DNA of 64,000 bases from Rhizobium vallis (lineage in GTDB: Bacteria; Pseudomonadota; Alphaproteobacteria; Rhizobiales; Rhizobiaceae). Position numbers and translations under genes: made by a program. Shown one piece after another: positions 36,552 to 45,092 of the stretch (within the stretch, counting starts at the first letter, position 1; the number at the start of each line of letters is the position of its first letter). The notes under the pieces are model-generated. The model was not told the DNA's origin. It searched no databases and saw only the letters and a list, made by a program, of their open reading frames with translations. The stretch covers positions 124,001 to 188,000 of the forward strand of contig NZ_ML133694.1 in the NCBI RefSeq assembly GCF_003985155.1. Reading direction: 5' to 3'.

Positions 36552-37577
36552 TTATCGCCGCAATGCGTCGACCAGTTCTACCATGTCATCCGGCAGCGGG
36601 ACCTCGAAATGCATGACTTCGCCGGTGCGGGGGTGCTCGAACTGCAGCATGAAGGCGTGCAGCGCCTGGCGGCGGAAACCGTTGACGACCTTGCGGATCT
36701 CGTCAGGCAGAATATTGGCCTTGGTCTTGAAGCCGGCGCCATAGACCGTGTCGCCAAGCAAGGGGTGGCCGATATGGGCCATGTGGACACGGATCTGGTG
36801 CGTGCGGCCGGTTTCGAGATGGCACTCGACCAGCGAGGCAAGCGCGGTGGCGTCAGGTTTCTCCTGGAAGCGCTCGATCACCTCGTAATGGGTGATCGCC
36901 TCGTCGGCGTCATGGCTGTCCGGGCGCTTGACAGCGCGACGTGTGCGGTCCCCGGTGGCGCGGCCGAGCGGCGCGTCGACCGTGCCCGACAAAGAGCGCG
37001 GCCGGCCCCAGACGACGGCCTGATAGGCACGCTCCAGCGGCATGGTGCGGCCGTGATCGGCAAATTGAAGCGAGAGGTGGCGATGGGAGATGTCGTTCTT
37101 GGCGACGACCATCACGCCCGTCGTATCCTTGTCGAGACGATGGACGATGCCGGGGCGGCGCACGCCGCCGATGCCGGAGAGCGTATCGCCGCAATGGTGG
37201 ATCAGCGCATTGACCAGCGTGCCCGTCCAGTTACCGGCGCCGGGATGAACCACGAGGCCGGCCGGTTTCGATATGACGATGAGGTCTTCGTCTTCGTGGA
37301 GAATATCGAGCGGGATGTCTTCGCCCCGCGGCGTCGGGTCCTCCGGCTCGGGCAGGGTGATCTCGAAACTGTCGCCGACGCGCACCTTGCGCTGCGGGTC
37401 GGTGACGGGCTCGCCGCGCATGAAAACCAGGCCGTCCTTGATCAGCACCTTGACGCGGCTGCGGGAAAATTCCTCGCCGAGCTGCGCCGTCAGCCAGGCA
37501 TCGAGCCGGCCTTCAGCGGTTTCATCGGCGGTCAGGACTTTTCTAATGCCGGCTGCTTGTTTAAAGGGGTCGCTCAA
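36552..37577 (-). CDS. RluA-family 23S rRNA pseudouridine synthase (RluD-like)
   Basis: 341 residues from TTG 37577. An S4 RNA-binding domain (about 15-75, GRLDAWLTAQLGEEFSRSRVKVLIKDG) precedes the catalytic domain with the motif GIVHRLDKDTTGVMVVAK, whose aspartate is catalytic, and the later LETGRTHQIRVHMAHIGHPLLGD. It converts uridines in 23S rRNA to pseudouridine. The TTG start is favoured because GGAGAAG lies upstream and because the longer in-frame start at 37616 would leave only 2 bases before the divergent gene. The exact uridine targets are not deducible. Confidence 0.9.
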   Translation of the reverse strand: MSDPFKQAAGIRKVLTADETAEGRLDAWLTAQLGEEFSRSRVKVLIKDGLVFMRGEPVTDPQRKVRVGDSFEITLPEPEDPTPRGEDIPLDILHEDEDLIVISKPAGLVVHPGAGNWTGTLVNALIHHCGDTLSGIGGVRRPGIVHRLDKDTTGVMVVAKNDISHRHLSLQFADHGRTMPLERAYQAVVWGRPRSLSGTVDAPLGRATGDRTRRAVKRPDSHDADEAITHYEVIERFQEKPDATALASLVECHLETGRTHQIRVHMAHIGHPLLGDTVYGAGFKTKANILPDEIRKVVNGFRRQALHAFMLQFEHPRTGEVMHFEVPLPDDMVELVDALRR

Positions 37578-37618
37578 GACGCTTCTTCTCCGAAGTATTT
37601 TTAGAACGGAACGCACAG

Positions 37619-38005
37619 ATGACGACGATCGAGCCAGACGACCAGGAAGAGAAGCCCCTTGATCCGGCGATGGAAAGTGTCCGGCGCAAGATGGTCCGCC
37701 TGCAGATCGTTTCCGGGGCCATCATGTTCGTGAGCCTTATGGCGGTCTTCGGCGCGGTTGTCTACAAGACGATGCACGCCGACGCCAAGGAGGCGGCCGC
37801 CACCGTCAGCGCCTCCGGCGTGCCCTCAGATGCGCCGCTTTCGGCGACCGTTTCCCTGCCCCTCGGCTTCAAGGTGCAGTCGACCTCGTTTTCGGCAGGG
37901 CAGATCCTGTTCTACGGGGAAACCGCCGAGGGTAAGAACAAGGCGCTGGTCTTCGACCTCAGGACCGGCCGTACCGTCGCCGACGTCACCGTCGCCGGCA
38001 ATTGA
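37619..38005 (+). CDS. Small single-pass membrane protein, conserved hypothetical
   Basis: 128 residues. A charged N-terminus (TTIEPDDQEEKPLDPAME) precedes one membrane helix (about 29-50, LQIVSGAIMFVSLMAVFGAVVYK) and a small periplasmic domain ending LVFDLRTGRTVADVTVAGN. No enzyme motif. The stop lies 7 bases before the start of the methyltransferase gene, so they are probably co-transcribed. Function unknown. Confidence 0.75.
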   Translation: MTTIEPDDQEEKPLDPAMESVRRKMVRLQIVSGAIMFVSLMAVFGAVVYKTMHADAKEAAATVSASGVPSDAPLSATVSLPLGFKVQSTSFSAGQILFYGETAEGKNKALVFDLRTGRTVADVTVAGN

Positions 38006-38012
38006 GGCCGGC

Positions 38013-38837
38013 ATGGCCGCCGCCCCGATCACAATCGACAGCGCCGACGATCCGCGCATCGCGGAATTCCGCGACATAAGAGAGCGCGACCTGACTGGCC
38101 GAGAGAACCGCTTCATTGCCGAAGGCACTGTCGTGCTGCGCATGCTTGCCGAGGCGCATGCGGAAGGCCGCGGCTTCTCAGCCGAGAAGATCCTGCTGCT
38201 GCGCAACCGCGTCGAGGGCGTGCGGACTATCCTGGAGCGGTTTCCGGCCGATGTCCCGGTCTATGTCGCCGAGGCCAATGTTCTCGACGGCATCGTCGGT
38301 TTTCATCTGCATCGCGGCGTTCTCGCCATCGGCCGGCGGGAAGACCGCGGCGAGGCGGCACTTCTCGACGCGCTGCCGGAACGGGCGCTGGTGCTTGTCG
38401 GCTGCGGCATTTCCAACCACGACAATGCCGGCTCGATGTTCCGCAATGCGGCCGCTTTCCGGGCCGATGCGGTGCTGCTCGACGAAACTTCCTGCGATCC
38501 GCTTTATCGCAAGGCGCTGCGCGTCTCCGTTGGTTCGGTGCTGAGCGTTCCGCATCGTCGCGGCGGCAAGGCGCTGGATACGCTGCTGGCGCTTGCCGAG
38601 CGGGGCTTTGTCATCTGGACGCTTTCGCCGCACGGCAAGACCGATATCCGCAGCATTCCACCTTCGGGGCGCATGGCGCTCGTCGTCGGCACCGAGGGGG
38701 AGGGGTTGCCGGAGACGCTGCTGGCGCGCTTCCAGAGCGCGCGCATCCCGCAGTCTGAAGAGCTCGACAGCCTCAACGCTGCGACGGCGACGGGGATCGC
38801 GCTGTTTTCCATGGCCTCCGCGATGGAGCGGATCTGA
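38013..38837 (+). CDS. SpoU/TrmH-family RNA 2'-O-methyltransferase
   Basis: 274 residues. The N-terminal substrate-binding domain (FIAEGTVVLRMLAEA) is followed by the SPOUT knot motifs: motif 1 ISNHDNAGSMFRNAAAF, motif 2 LVVGTEGEGLPETLL and motif 3 SLNAATATGIALF. It uses S-adenosylmethionine to methylate ribose 2'-OH in tRNA or rRNA. The start at ATG 38013 follows a GAGGCCGG stretch. It is second in a pair with the small membrane protein gene. Which nucleotide it modifies cannot be told. Confidence 0.9.
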   Translation: MAAAPITIDSADDPRIAEFRDIRERDLTGRENRFIAEGTVVLRMLAEAHAEGRGFSAEKILLLRNRVEGVRTILERFPADVPVYVAEANVLDGIVGFHLHRGVLAIGRREDRGEAALLDALPERALVLVGCGISNHDNAGSMFRNAAAFRADAVLLDETSCDPLYRKALRVSVGSVLSVPHRRGGKALDTLLALAERGFVIWTLSPHGKTDIRSIPPSGRMALVVGTEGEGLPETLLARFQSARIPQSEELDSLNAATATGIALFSMASAMERI

Positions 38838-38875
38838 AGCGTATCGCTTCAATCAGGTTCGATCTGCAGAGCCTG

Positions 38876-40036
38876 TCAACGCGGCGGATTGGCGATGATC
38901 GCGGCCGCCCTGTCGGCGAGACTGACGCGATCGTTCGGGTTCTTTTCCGCGGCTTCCGGCAGAAGGGTGCGGATCGGCGAGGACGGGCCTTCGTTGAGTG
39001 CGGTCAGCGCCACCATATTGGCGGCGATCGAGGCGATCTCTTCACGGATCGCGCCGTCGCGTCCAGTGACCGTCTTTGCCTTCTGCAGACGCTCGGCAAG
39101 GGCGGCGCTGCGCATGCGGACATTATCGCCCAACTCAGCGGTGACGACGGCAGTATCGAGCGTGGATTCGGCCGTCTCGTCAGCGGTCGTTTCCGCCGGC
39201 ACTTCCGCTGCCATTTTGGCAAGGCCGGCGTCGCGCAGCACCCGGTTGACCTTGCGGATCTCGGCATTGGCAGCCTTCAACTGATCCTTCAATTTGGCGA
39301 TCTCCTGCTGGCGGCGGGCAAGCACGGTTTCCTTCTCGGCGGCGGAAGCGCTCTCTCGCGCGGCCTTGTCCTCAAGGCGGATAACCATATGCTGCTGCTG
39401 CGTCAGTTTCTGTTCGGCATCCTTAGCGCGCTTTTGTAGCAGGGTGACGTCCTGGCGCAGCGTGTCGCGTTCGTCGCGAAGCGCGTTGGCGCGGAATTTC
39501 AGGCTTTCGGCCTCGGTCTCGCGGGCGGCCAGGTCTATCCTCAACCCGTCGGCCTGTTCGCCGAGCTTGCTCAGGCGCGTGCGCATCGTCGCCAGTTCGC
39601 TTTCCTTGCCGGCGGCGGACTGCTCGGCGATATGCAGATTGGTCTTCAGCTGGCTGATATAGTTCTCGTCCTTGCGCAGACGCGATCGCTGCTCGGCCGC
39701 CTCGACTTGCATTTCGCCGATATGAGCCTGCAAGTCGCCGATCTCGGCGGCAAGCCTGCCGGCATCGACGGCGATTGCATCGTGGCGCAGTTGGAGCGAC
39801 AGGGATTTCTCACGCTCGCGCAGAAGATCCTGGGTGGTGCGGGCATTCTCGGCAGCATAGAGCGCGCGCACCATATCCTTCTGGGCGCGGACCTCCTGCG
39901 GGCTCAGAGGCATCGTCGCCTTCAGCCGGTTCTCGGTATACCAGACAATGCGGCGATGAACGGCGGGTGAGACCAGGAAGACGAGGAAGGCCGCGGTCAG
40001 GAAGCCCAATCCGAACAAGAGAGCATATTCGATCAC
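38876..40036 (-). CDS. Membrane-anchored coiled-coil protein, conserved hypothetical
   Basis: 386 residues from a GTG start. One N-terminal membrane helix (MIEYALLFGLGFLTAAFLVFL) is followed by a basic cytoplasmic stretch and a long coiled coil rich in Glu, Gln, Lys and Ala (about 60-290), with heptad-like patterns such as EVRAQKDMVRALYAAENARTT. A less structured C-terminal region ends NDRVSLADRAAAIIANPPR. Such proteins often scaffold envelope or polar complexes, but nothing here proves it. It lies next to eipA and the ctrA region. Function unknown. Confidence 0.8.
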   Translation of the reverse strand: MIEYALLFGLGFLTAAFLVFLVSPAVHRRIVWYTENRLKATMPLSPQEVRAQKDMVRALYAAENARTTQDLLREREKSLSLQLRHDAIAVDAGRLAAEIGDLQAHIGEMQVEAAEQRSRLRKDENYISQLKTNLHIAEQSAAGKESELATMRTRLSKLGEQADGLRIDLAARETEAESLKFRANALRDERDTLRQDVTLLQKRAKDAEQKLTQQQHMVIRLEDKAARESASAAEKETVLARRQQEIAKLKDQLKAANAEIRKVNRVLRDAGLAKMAAEVPAETTADETAESTLDTAVVTAELGDNVRMRSAALAERLQKAKTVTGRDGAIREEIASIAANMVALTALNEGPSSPIRTLLPEAAEKNPNDRVSLADRAAAIIANPPR

Positions 40037-40108
40037 GGCGCGGCCATCGATTCGAAAGGTTGATAGGGGTCAGCCGCGATGATTAAGCAGGCATGGCGTG
40101 CATGGCAA

Positions 40109-40131
40109 GGCCGCCGGTGTGAACGGCGGCC
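40109..40131 (-). terminator. Hairpin downstream of eipA
   Basis: GGCCGCCG/CGGCGGCC with a 7-base loop lies 21-43 bases beyond the eipA stop on the minus strand. It is followed only by TTGCC, so it is a weak terminator or a processing hairpin. Confidence 0.45.
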
Positions 40132-40151
40132 GATTCCTGCGGTTTTGTCGC

Positions 40152-40739
40152 TCAGAAGGGGTTCCAGGTCGGTGCGCTGGTGATCTTGAGATAGCCGACA
40201 TTGATGCCGAGACGGGCGCCGACGCCGGTGCGGATCGGCACAACGAGCACGTCGTTGTTCTTCAGCAGCGTCATGCCGAAGCCGGCGATGACATAGGCTG
40301 AGCCGCTGACGCCGCCGAAACGGGCATAAATGCCGTTGATGGAAGGCAGGTCGTAGACCAGCATCATCACGCGCGAACCCTGACCGCCGTAGTCTATGCC
40401 GAGGGAGGGCCCTTGCCAGTAGAGCGGATGTTCGCCGGCGTTCTTGGTGTTCAGCTGGCCTTCGCCATAGGTGAGGCCGGCGATGAAAGCGCCACCGCCT
40501 TCCTGTCCAAGGATATAGCCGTTCGGCAGGCCGTATTTCTGAAAGGCACTTTCGACCACCTTGGCAAGTCCGCCGCTGGCGGAGCCGAAGAAGGAGTGGC
40601 CGGCATCGACGATTTCCTGCATCGTATACTGGCCGTTATCCTGGGCGGCGGCAGGCCCGGCAACCATCAGCGAGGAGAAAACAATGGCCGAGAGCAGCCT
40701 GCAGAAACCGATGAATCGGTGCTGAAATCGAGGGCGCAT
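40152..40739 (-). CDS. eipA: DUF1134/EipA-type periplasmic envelope-integrity protein
   Basis: 195 residues. A signal peptide (FCRLLSAIVFSSLMVAGPAAAQ) is cleaved near residue 33. The mature part is a compact Gly-rich beta protein (GYILGQEGGGAFIAGLTYGEG, PLYWQGPSLGIDYGGQGSRVMMLVYDL, GVGARLGINVGYLKIT) that I recognise as DUF1134. Brucella EipA, of this family, supports envelope integrity and is reported as a CtrA target. ATG 40739 begins the signal peptide; longer in-frame starts to 41531 run into chpT. It is divergent from chpT, with a CtrA-like box between. Confidence 0.87.
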   Translation of the reverse strand: MRPRFQHRFIGFCRLLSAIVFSSLMVAGPAAAQDNGQYTMQEIVDAGHSFFGSASGGLAKVVESAFQKYGLPNGYILGQEGGGAFIAGLTYGEGQLNTKNAGEHPLYWQGPSLGIDYGGQGSRVMMLVYDLPSINGIYARFGGVSGSAYVIAGFGMTLLKNNDVLVVPIRTGVGARLGINVGYLKITSAPTWNPF

Positions 40740-40813
40740 GGTGTCATCCGTTCGTCGTTTGGCTGGGAGCGGGCAACCGCTCGCGGCGATTGGTGCATTT
40801 TGCGCCGATGATC

Positions 40814-40828
40814 TTAACAATCGGTTTA
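40814..40828. promoter_or_regulatory. Candidate CtrA box between eipA and chpT
   Basis: TTAA-CAATCGG-TTTA matches the CtrA consensus TTAA-N7-TTAA with one mismatch. It lies about 75 bases upstream of the eipA start and 107 upstream of the chpT start, so it could serve either gene. The consensus is established for Caulobacter; binding here is inference. Confidence 0.5.
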
Positions 40829-40934
40829 CCAAATATGGTGTCATTATGGCACCGAATACGTTCGCAAACTTCGCGCAATTTTGATGAAGCATACTATCGG
40901 GCGCGATGAGATTGCCGCCCCTCAGGAGACGATG

Positions 40935-41582
40935 ATGTCCAACAACCCTAATCTTACCCTGTCCGGCCCGGATCTGGCCGCGCTTCTTTGCAGCCGCGTT
41001 TGCCACGATGTCATCTCGCCGGTCGGCGCGATCAACAACGGCCTGGAACTCCTGGATGAAGGTGGCGCCGATTCCGACGCGATGGATCTGATCCGCACCA
41101 GCGCACTCAACGCTTCCGTCCGCTTGAAATTCGCGCGGCTGGCTTTCGGCGCGTCCGGCTCGGTCGGCGCCTCGATCGATACCGGCGAGGCCGAACGGGC
41201 GGCCAAGGAATTTGCCATCGCCGAGAAGAAGACCGAGGTGATCTGGAACGGACCACGAGCCATCGTCGCCAAGAACCGGGTCAAGCTGCTGCTCAATCTC
41301 TTCCTCGTCGCCTATTCCTCCATTCCGCGCGGTGGCGTGCTCGAGGTGACGCTCGAAAATCCCGAATTCGATGCGAAGTTCAGGCTCACCGCCAAAGGCA
41401 AGCTGATGCGCCTGCCGCCGAAATTCGTCGAGATATCGACCGGCACGATCGAGGAGGCAATCGATGCCCATTCGATCCAGCCCTATTACACAGTGCTTCT
41501 GGCCGAGGAGTGCGGAATGACGCTTGATCATAGCGCCAGCGCCGAGGAATTGGTATTCACGGCCGTGGTCGCCGCTGCCTGA
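40935..41582 (+). CDS. chpT: Histidine phosphotransferase ChpT
   Basis: 215 residues. The protein has the ChpT layout: a DHp-like helical pair with the phosphorylatable histidine H24 in CSRVCHDVISPVGAINNGLELL, and a degenerate ATPase-like domain that does not bind ATP. In Caulobacter, ChpT relays phosphate from the hybrid kinase CckA to CtrA and CpdR. ATG 40935 is preferred over 40932 because AGGAG at 40924-40928 is better spaced. CtrA, its phosphoryl acceptor, is encoded 690 bases away on the other strand. Confidence 0.9.
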   Translation: MSNNPNLTLSGPDLAALLCSRVCHDVISPVGAINNGLELLDEGGADSDAMDLIRTSALNASVRLKFARLAFGASGSVGASIDTGEAERAAKEFAIAEKKTEVIWNGPRAIVAKNRVKLLLNLFLVAYSSIPRGGVLEVTLENPEFDAKFRLTAKGKLMRLPPKFVEISTGTIEEAIDAHSIQPYYTVLLAEECGMTLDHSASAEELVFTAVVAAA

Positions 41583-41593
41583 ATTTGGAACTC

Positions 41594-41615
41594 GGACGGG
41601 TGTCTGCGCCCGTCC
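41594..41615 (+). terminator. Hairpin after chpT
   Basis: GGACGGG/CCCGTCC with an 8-base loop begins 12 bases after the chpT stop. There is no T run, so it may be a rho-dependent or mRNA-stabilising hairpin rather than a true intrinsic terminator. Confidence 0.4.
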
Positions 41616-41701
41616 GGTAACGATTCCTTAGCCTGATGGACCTATCATCCCGGTTGTAAGAGGCCCCTCGCTGCGACGAATGCGGGGGCAAAGGAGCGGC
41701 C

Positions 41702-42064
41702 ATGCAAAGGTTCATGATCACCGATAATTCGGACATCGTCCGCAAGGTCGGCAAGCGCATTCTCTCCGAACTCGACTTTCTCGTCAGCGAGGCTTCCAAT
41801 GCCGGCGAGGCGCTGCAGCGCTGCCAGGCGGAGCTGCCGGAATATCTGATCGTCGATTCCGGCATGGAAGGCGCGCTCGATCTCATCGCCGCCATCCGCG
41901 CCATGGAGGGCGGCAAAGAGGTCAATATCTATTACTGCGTCGTCGAGGCGGATCTGAAGAAACTGATGGCAGGCAAACGGGCCGGCGCCACCGACTTCCT
42001 GCTGAAGCCCTTCGACCGCAAGATCCTGACCGCCGTCTTCGGCAACCGCGCGATCGCTGCCTGA
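41702..42064 (+). CDS. Single-domain response regulator with degenerate switch residues
   Basis: 120 residues, receiver domain only. The phospho-acceptor D52 (YLIVDSGMEG) and lysine K102 (LLKPFD) are present. The conserved Ser/Thr switch position falls within C79-V80-V81, so it is missing. One of the two N-terminal metal-binding acids is a Thr (ITDNSD). AAAGGAGCGGCC precedes the ATG. It lies downstream of chpT, so it may be a phosphate sink or a non-canonical partner in the CtrA phosphorelay; this is inference. It is neither CpdR nor DivK by sequence. Confidence 0.85.
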   Translation: MQRFMITDNSDIVRKVGKRILSELDFLVSEASNAGEALQRCQAELPEYLIVDSGMEGALDLIAAIRAMEGGKEVNIYYCVVEADLKKLMAGKRAGATDFLLKPFDRKILTAVFGNRAIAA

Positions 42065-42107
42065 ACGCAGCTCTCATCTTCTGAAGCATGATGCCGAAAG
42101 CGCAGGC

Positions 42108-42125
42108 GTGGCCGCGCGCGGCCAC
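42108..42125. repeat. Perfect palindrome after the receiver gene, next to a repeat fragment
   Basis: GTGGCCGCGCGCGGCCAC is a perfect 18-base dyad. It follows GAAGCATGATGCCGAAA (42082-42098), which looks like a fragment of a dispersed rhizobial intergenic repeat. No T run follows. Confidence 0.35.
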
Positions 42126-42216
42126 CCATTTCCTGGTTGAGATGCAGAGATTTCAGGCCGGTCCAGCCTTAAGTCCCTGGTTGTCACGGCGGCGTCTTGC
42201 TGTGCAGCCAGAAACG

Positions 42217-42239
42217 AAAAATCCCGCCGGAAGGGCGGG
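42217..42239 (-). terminator. Rho-independent terminator of ctrA
   Basis: On the minus strand CCCGCC/GGCGGG with a 5-base loop runs into ATTTTTCG. It begins about 33 bases after the ctrA stop codon. Confidence 0.8.
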
Positions 42240-42271
42240 ATCTTCGTCATCCGATAAGGGGGATCGGAAAA

Positions 42272-42973
<702 letters not shown>

Positions 42974-43059
42974 AATTATCCCCTTTACCGCCGCCGAAAG
43001 GTGGTCTGGCCCCCACTCACGATACCGAACAAGCTACGTGATTTGGAAGCTGCCACGAA

Positions 43060-43078
43060 ATGGTTAACAAATTCTAAT
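43060..43078 (-). promoter_or_regulatory. Candidate CtrA autoregulatory box upstream of ctrA
   Basis: Read toward ctrA the strand gives ATTA-GAATTTG-TTAACCAT, one mismatch from TTAA-N7-TTAA and with the extended TTAACCAT half-site. It lies about 90 bases from the ctrA start in an A+T-rich region, consistent with autoregulation (inference). Confidence 0.5.
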
Positions 43079-43140
43079 TCACTCTGGCAAGGAGTATCGA
43101 ATTTATTAAATAATTTTTCCATTTCTCTGTTTTCCAATAG

Positions 43141-43205
43141 GAATCTCAAAAAGGCTTTCCTCAACTTTTACATTAGGAAACAGCGCTAAGTGATTCATCC
43201 GACTC
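43141..43205. promoter_or_regulatory. Cluster of three GANTC (CcrM) methylation sites upstream of ctrA and fliJ
   Basis: GAATC at 43141-43145, GATTC at 43192-43196 and GACTC at 43201-43205. CcrM methylates GANTC in alphaproteobacteria, and the ctrA P1 promoter of Caulobacter is controlled by such a site. The divergent ctrA-fliJ gap (about 440 bases, no gene) also holds TTTA-CCGACCC-TTAA at 43240-43254. Confidence 0.5.
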
Positions 43206-43410
43206 GCCAATGAAAAGGTTCGAATTTCATGCCTTGGCATTTACCGACCCTTAAATCATCCGCTCTATCATTAACGATGCCCGTAAACGAAAGGTTACCA
43301 GCGGTAGGTTTTTGTTAATATCGCAGGAAATTTTTTAGCAAACCGTGTCAAAGCGGCGCGCAGGGCGGTTTCAAGTTGAGCCGGGGTCTCGCATCACGGG
43401 AGTAATGCGT

Positions 43411-43761
43411 ATGAAGTCGCGAGAAAGTCTCGTTCGCCTGAAAGAGTTTCAGGTGAACGAAAAACGACGTCAACTGCAGCAATTGCAGATGATGATGTCT
43501 GAATTCGAACGGATGACGAAGGATCTGGAGAGCCAGATCGTCGTCGAGGAAAAGAAGTCCGGTATTTCCGACCCGAATCACTTTGCTTATCCGACCTTCG
43601 CCAAGGCTGCGCGTCAGCGGGCCGACAACCTGCAGGTTTCGATCAAGGAACTGAAGATGCAGGAAGAGACGCTGGAACTGGCGCTCGAGGAAATGCAGGC
43701 GGAATATGCAAGGGCGACGGCGCTGGAAGAGCGTGACAGCGGCGCCCGCGCAAGGGCGTAA
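43411..43761 (+). CDS. fliJ: FliJ-like flagellar export coiled-coil protein
   Basis: 116 residues, almost entirely helical and rich in Arg, Glu and Gln: MKSRESLVRLKEFQVNEKRRQ at the start and ELKMQEETLELALEEMQAE near the end. This size and composition fit FliJ, the soluble chaperone-like stalk of the flagellar export ATPase FliI. ATG 43411 is chosen for its 8-base spacing from GGGAG; 43405 is possible. No other flagellar gene is nearby, so the call rests on composition and on position next to ctrA, which controls motility. A FliJ-like protein of another function remains possible. Confidence 0.65.
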   Translation: MKSRESLVRLKEFQVNEKRRQLQQLQMMMSEFERMTKDLESQIVVEEKKSGISDPNHFAYPTFAKAARQRADNLQVSIKELKMQEETLELALEEMQAEYARATALEERDSGARARA

Positions 43762-43810
43762 GAGAGACGGCGGGCGCCGGCTTCGGCGCCCCGGGGATCG
43801 CCACAGAGAA

Positions 43811-43851
43811 GCCATGTATGATGGGCGCGCTGTCCGTCATACATGGCTTTT
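43811..43851. terminator. Long hairpin between fliJ and the small GNAT gene
   Basis: An 11-base perfect stem GCCATGTATGA/TCATACATGGC (43811-43821 and 43837-43847) with a 15-base loop. TTTTGG follows on the plus strand. It sits between convergent genes and may stop transcription from both sides. Confidence 0.6.
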
Positions 43852-43915
43852 GGTGTTTCCGCTTTTTGACGTCCGCAGCCGCTCAAAACCTGCGGCCCGG
43901 TTCAGGCGACAGCAA

Positions 43916-44194
43916 TCAGTTCACGACATCCTTCCATTCAGGATGGCGCTGCGCCTGCGCCTTGAAGAAAGGGCAGAGCGGGATGATCTTCCAGCCGCCG
44001 GTGCGGGCTGCTTCCACCGCGTGGAGCGCCAATGCCTGGCCGACGCCCTTGCCGCGCAGCGCATCGGGAACGGCGGTGTGATCGATGATGATAAGCTTCG
44101 GTGATGTTCTGGAATAAGTCATCTCCGCCTCGTGTCCTTCGAGTTCGGCCGCATAGCGGCCGCCGGAGGCGCCTTCCTCGTTTCGAATGTCCAT
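43916..44194 (-). CDS. Small GNAT-like N-acetyltransferase (YjdJ/NATD1 type)
   Basis: 92 residues. The short GNAT fold keeps the acetyl-CoA loop as VPDALRGKGVGQALALHAVEAAR and the C-terminal IIPLCPFFKAQAQRHPEWKDVV, both characteristic of the minimal family that includes bacterial YjdJ and eukaryotic NATD1. GAGGAAA precedes the ATG. The natural substrate is unknown for the family. It is convergent with fliJ. Confidence 0.87.
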   Translation of the reverse strand: MDIRNEEGASGGRYAAELEGHEAEMTYSRTSPKLIIIDHTAVPDALRGKGVGQALALHAVEAARTGGWKIIPLCPFFKAQAQRHPEWKDVVN

Positions 44195-44328
44195 TGTATT
44201 TCCTCATGAACGAATGTCGTTGTCACGGAGCGTGACACGGCGGAGCAGTCGTGCCAAGTCGGTGAGACAACCGCTGGAGGAGACGGAGTGTTCATGAAAA
44301 ATGCGGGATCGACGCGAGGTTCGTCGCT

Positions 44329-44796
44329 ATGAGAGCGCTTTCGCTGGTCCGCCCCGTTCTTCTCGTCGCGGCGCCCTTTCTCCTGGCGCTCGGCCTCATC
44401 TTGCCGCTGGTCCGTTTCGAGACGTTGTATTTCTTCAACAAGACGCCGTCGCTCATCGAAATCGTGATTTCGCTCTGGCAGGGCGGGGATGGGCTGCTGG
44501 CGGTGATCGTCGCGCTGGTGTCGATCGTGCTTCCATTTCTGAAGATGATCGGGATCGCAGCGGAGGGGATGGCTGCCGGCGGCGGGACCGGCAGTTTCTT
44601 CTATCGTCACGTCGTACCGCATCTGTCCAAGTGGTCTATGATGGACGTGCTGCTGGTGGCGATCGTGATTGCGGCGGCGAAGACGACCGGGCTGGCGGAT
44701 GCTTTCACGCAGCCAGGCCTCTGGTGCTACGCGGCGTCGTCAATGATTTCGGGCCTTCTTCATTCCCTTGTGGGAAATGCGTCCGGCCCGAAATAA
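44329..44796 (+). CDS. PqiA-domain (paraquat-inducible protein A) membrane protein
   Basis: 155 residues with four hydrophobic helices: LVAAPFLLALGLILPLVRFETL, ISLWQGGDGLLAVIVALVSIVLPFLK, MMDVLLVAIVIAAAK and the C-terminal WCYAASSMISGLL. The FETLYFFNKTPSLIEIV and HLSKWSMMDVLLVA segments are typical of single-domain PqiA proteins. Two-domain E. coli PqiA works with the MCE protein PqiB in envelope lipid transport; here only one domain exists and no MCE gene is adjacent. It is convergent with sciP. Confidence 0.82.
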   Translation: MRALSLVRPVLLVAAPFLLALGLILPLVRFETLYFFNKTPSLIEIVISLWQGGDGLLAVIVALVSIVLPFLKMIGIAAEGMAAGGGTGSFFYRHVVPHLSKWSMMDVLLVAIVIAAAKTTGLADAFTQPGLWCYAASSMISGLLHSLVGNASGPK

Positions 44797-44816
44797 ATGG
44801 CGGTAATGGCGCGTGA

Positions 44817-45092
44817 TCAGTGGCGGTACTGCTGGATGCGCGTGGTGCGCAAGCCGGCGAGGCCGTGGCTATTGATCGACGACTGCCAGGACAGGAACTC
44901 TTCGACTGTGAGCGTATAACGCTCACAGGCCTCTTCCAAGCTCAACAGGCCACCGCGAACAGCCGCGACAACCTCTGCCTTCCGGCGGATCACCCAGCGC
45001 CGCGTATTGGGCGGCGGAAGATCCGCGATCGTCAAGGGGCTGCCATCGGGGCCGATGACATATTTCACTCGGGGACGTATCATTTCGGTCAT
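44817..45092 (-). CDS. sciP: CtrA inhibitor SciP (DUF1153)
   Basis: 91 residues almost identical in pattern to Caulobacter SciP: PRVKYVIGPDGSPLTIADLPPP, RRWVIRRKAEVVAAVRGGLLSLEEACERY and a Trp-based HTH ending GLAGLRTTRIQQYRH. SciP binds CtrA at promoters and blocks its recruitment of RNA polymerase. ATG 45092 is chosen as the start of the conserved region; an upstream in-frame codon at 45143 adds 17 non-conserved residues. A GACTC (GANTC) site at 45095-45099 lies just before the start codon. Confidence 0.93.
   Translation of the reverse strand: MTEMIRPRVKYVIGPDGSPLTIADLPPPNTRRWVIRRKAEVVAAVRGGLLSLEEACERYTLTVEEFLSWQSSINSHGLAGLRTTRIQQYRH

Noticed and set aside
40740..41531. N-terminal extension of the EipA frame
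   Set aside because: It would run antisense through chpT; the signal peptide begins at ATG 40739.
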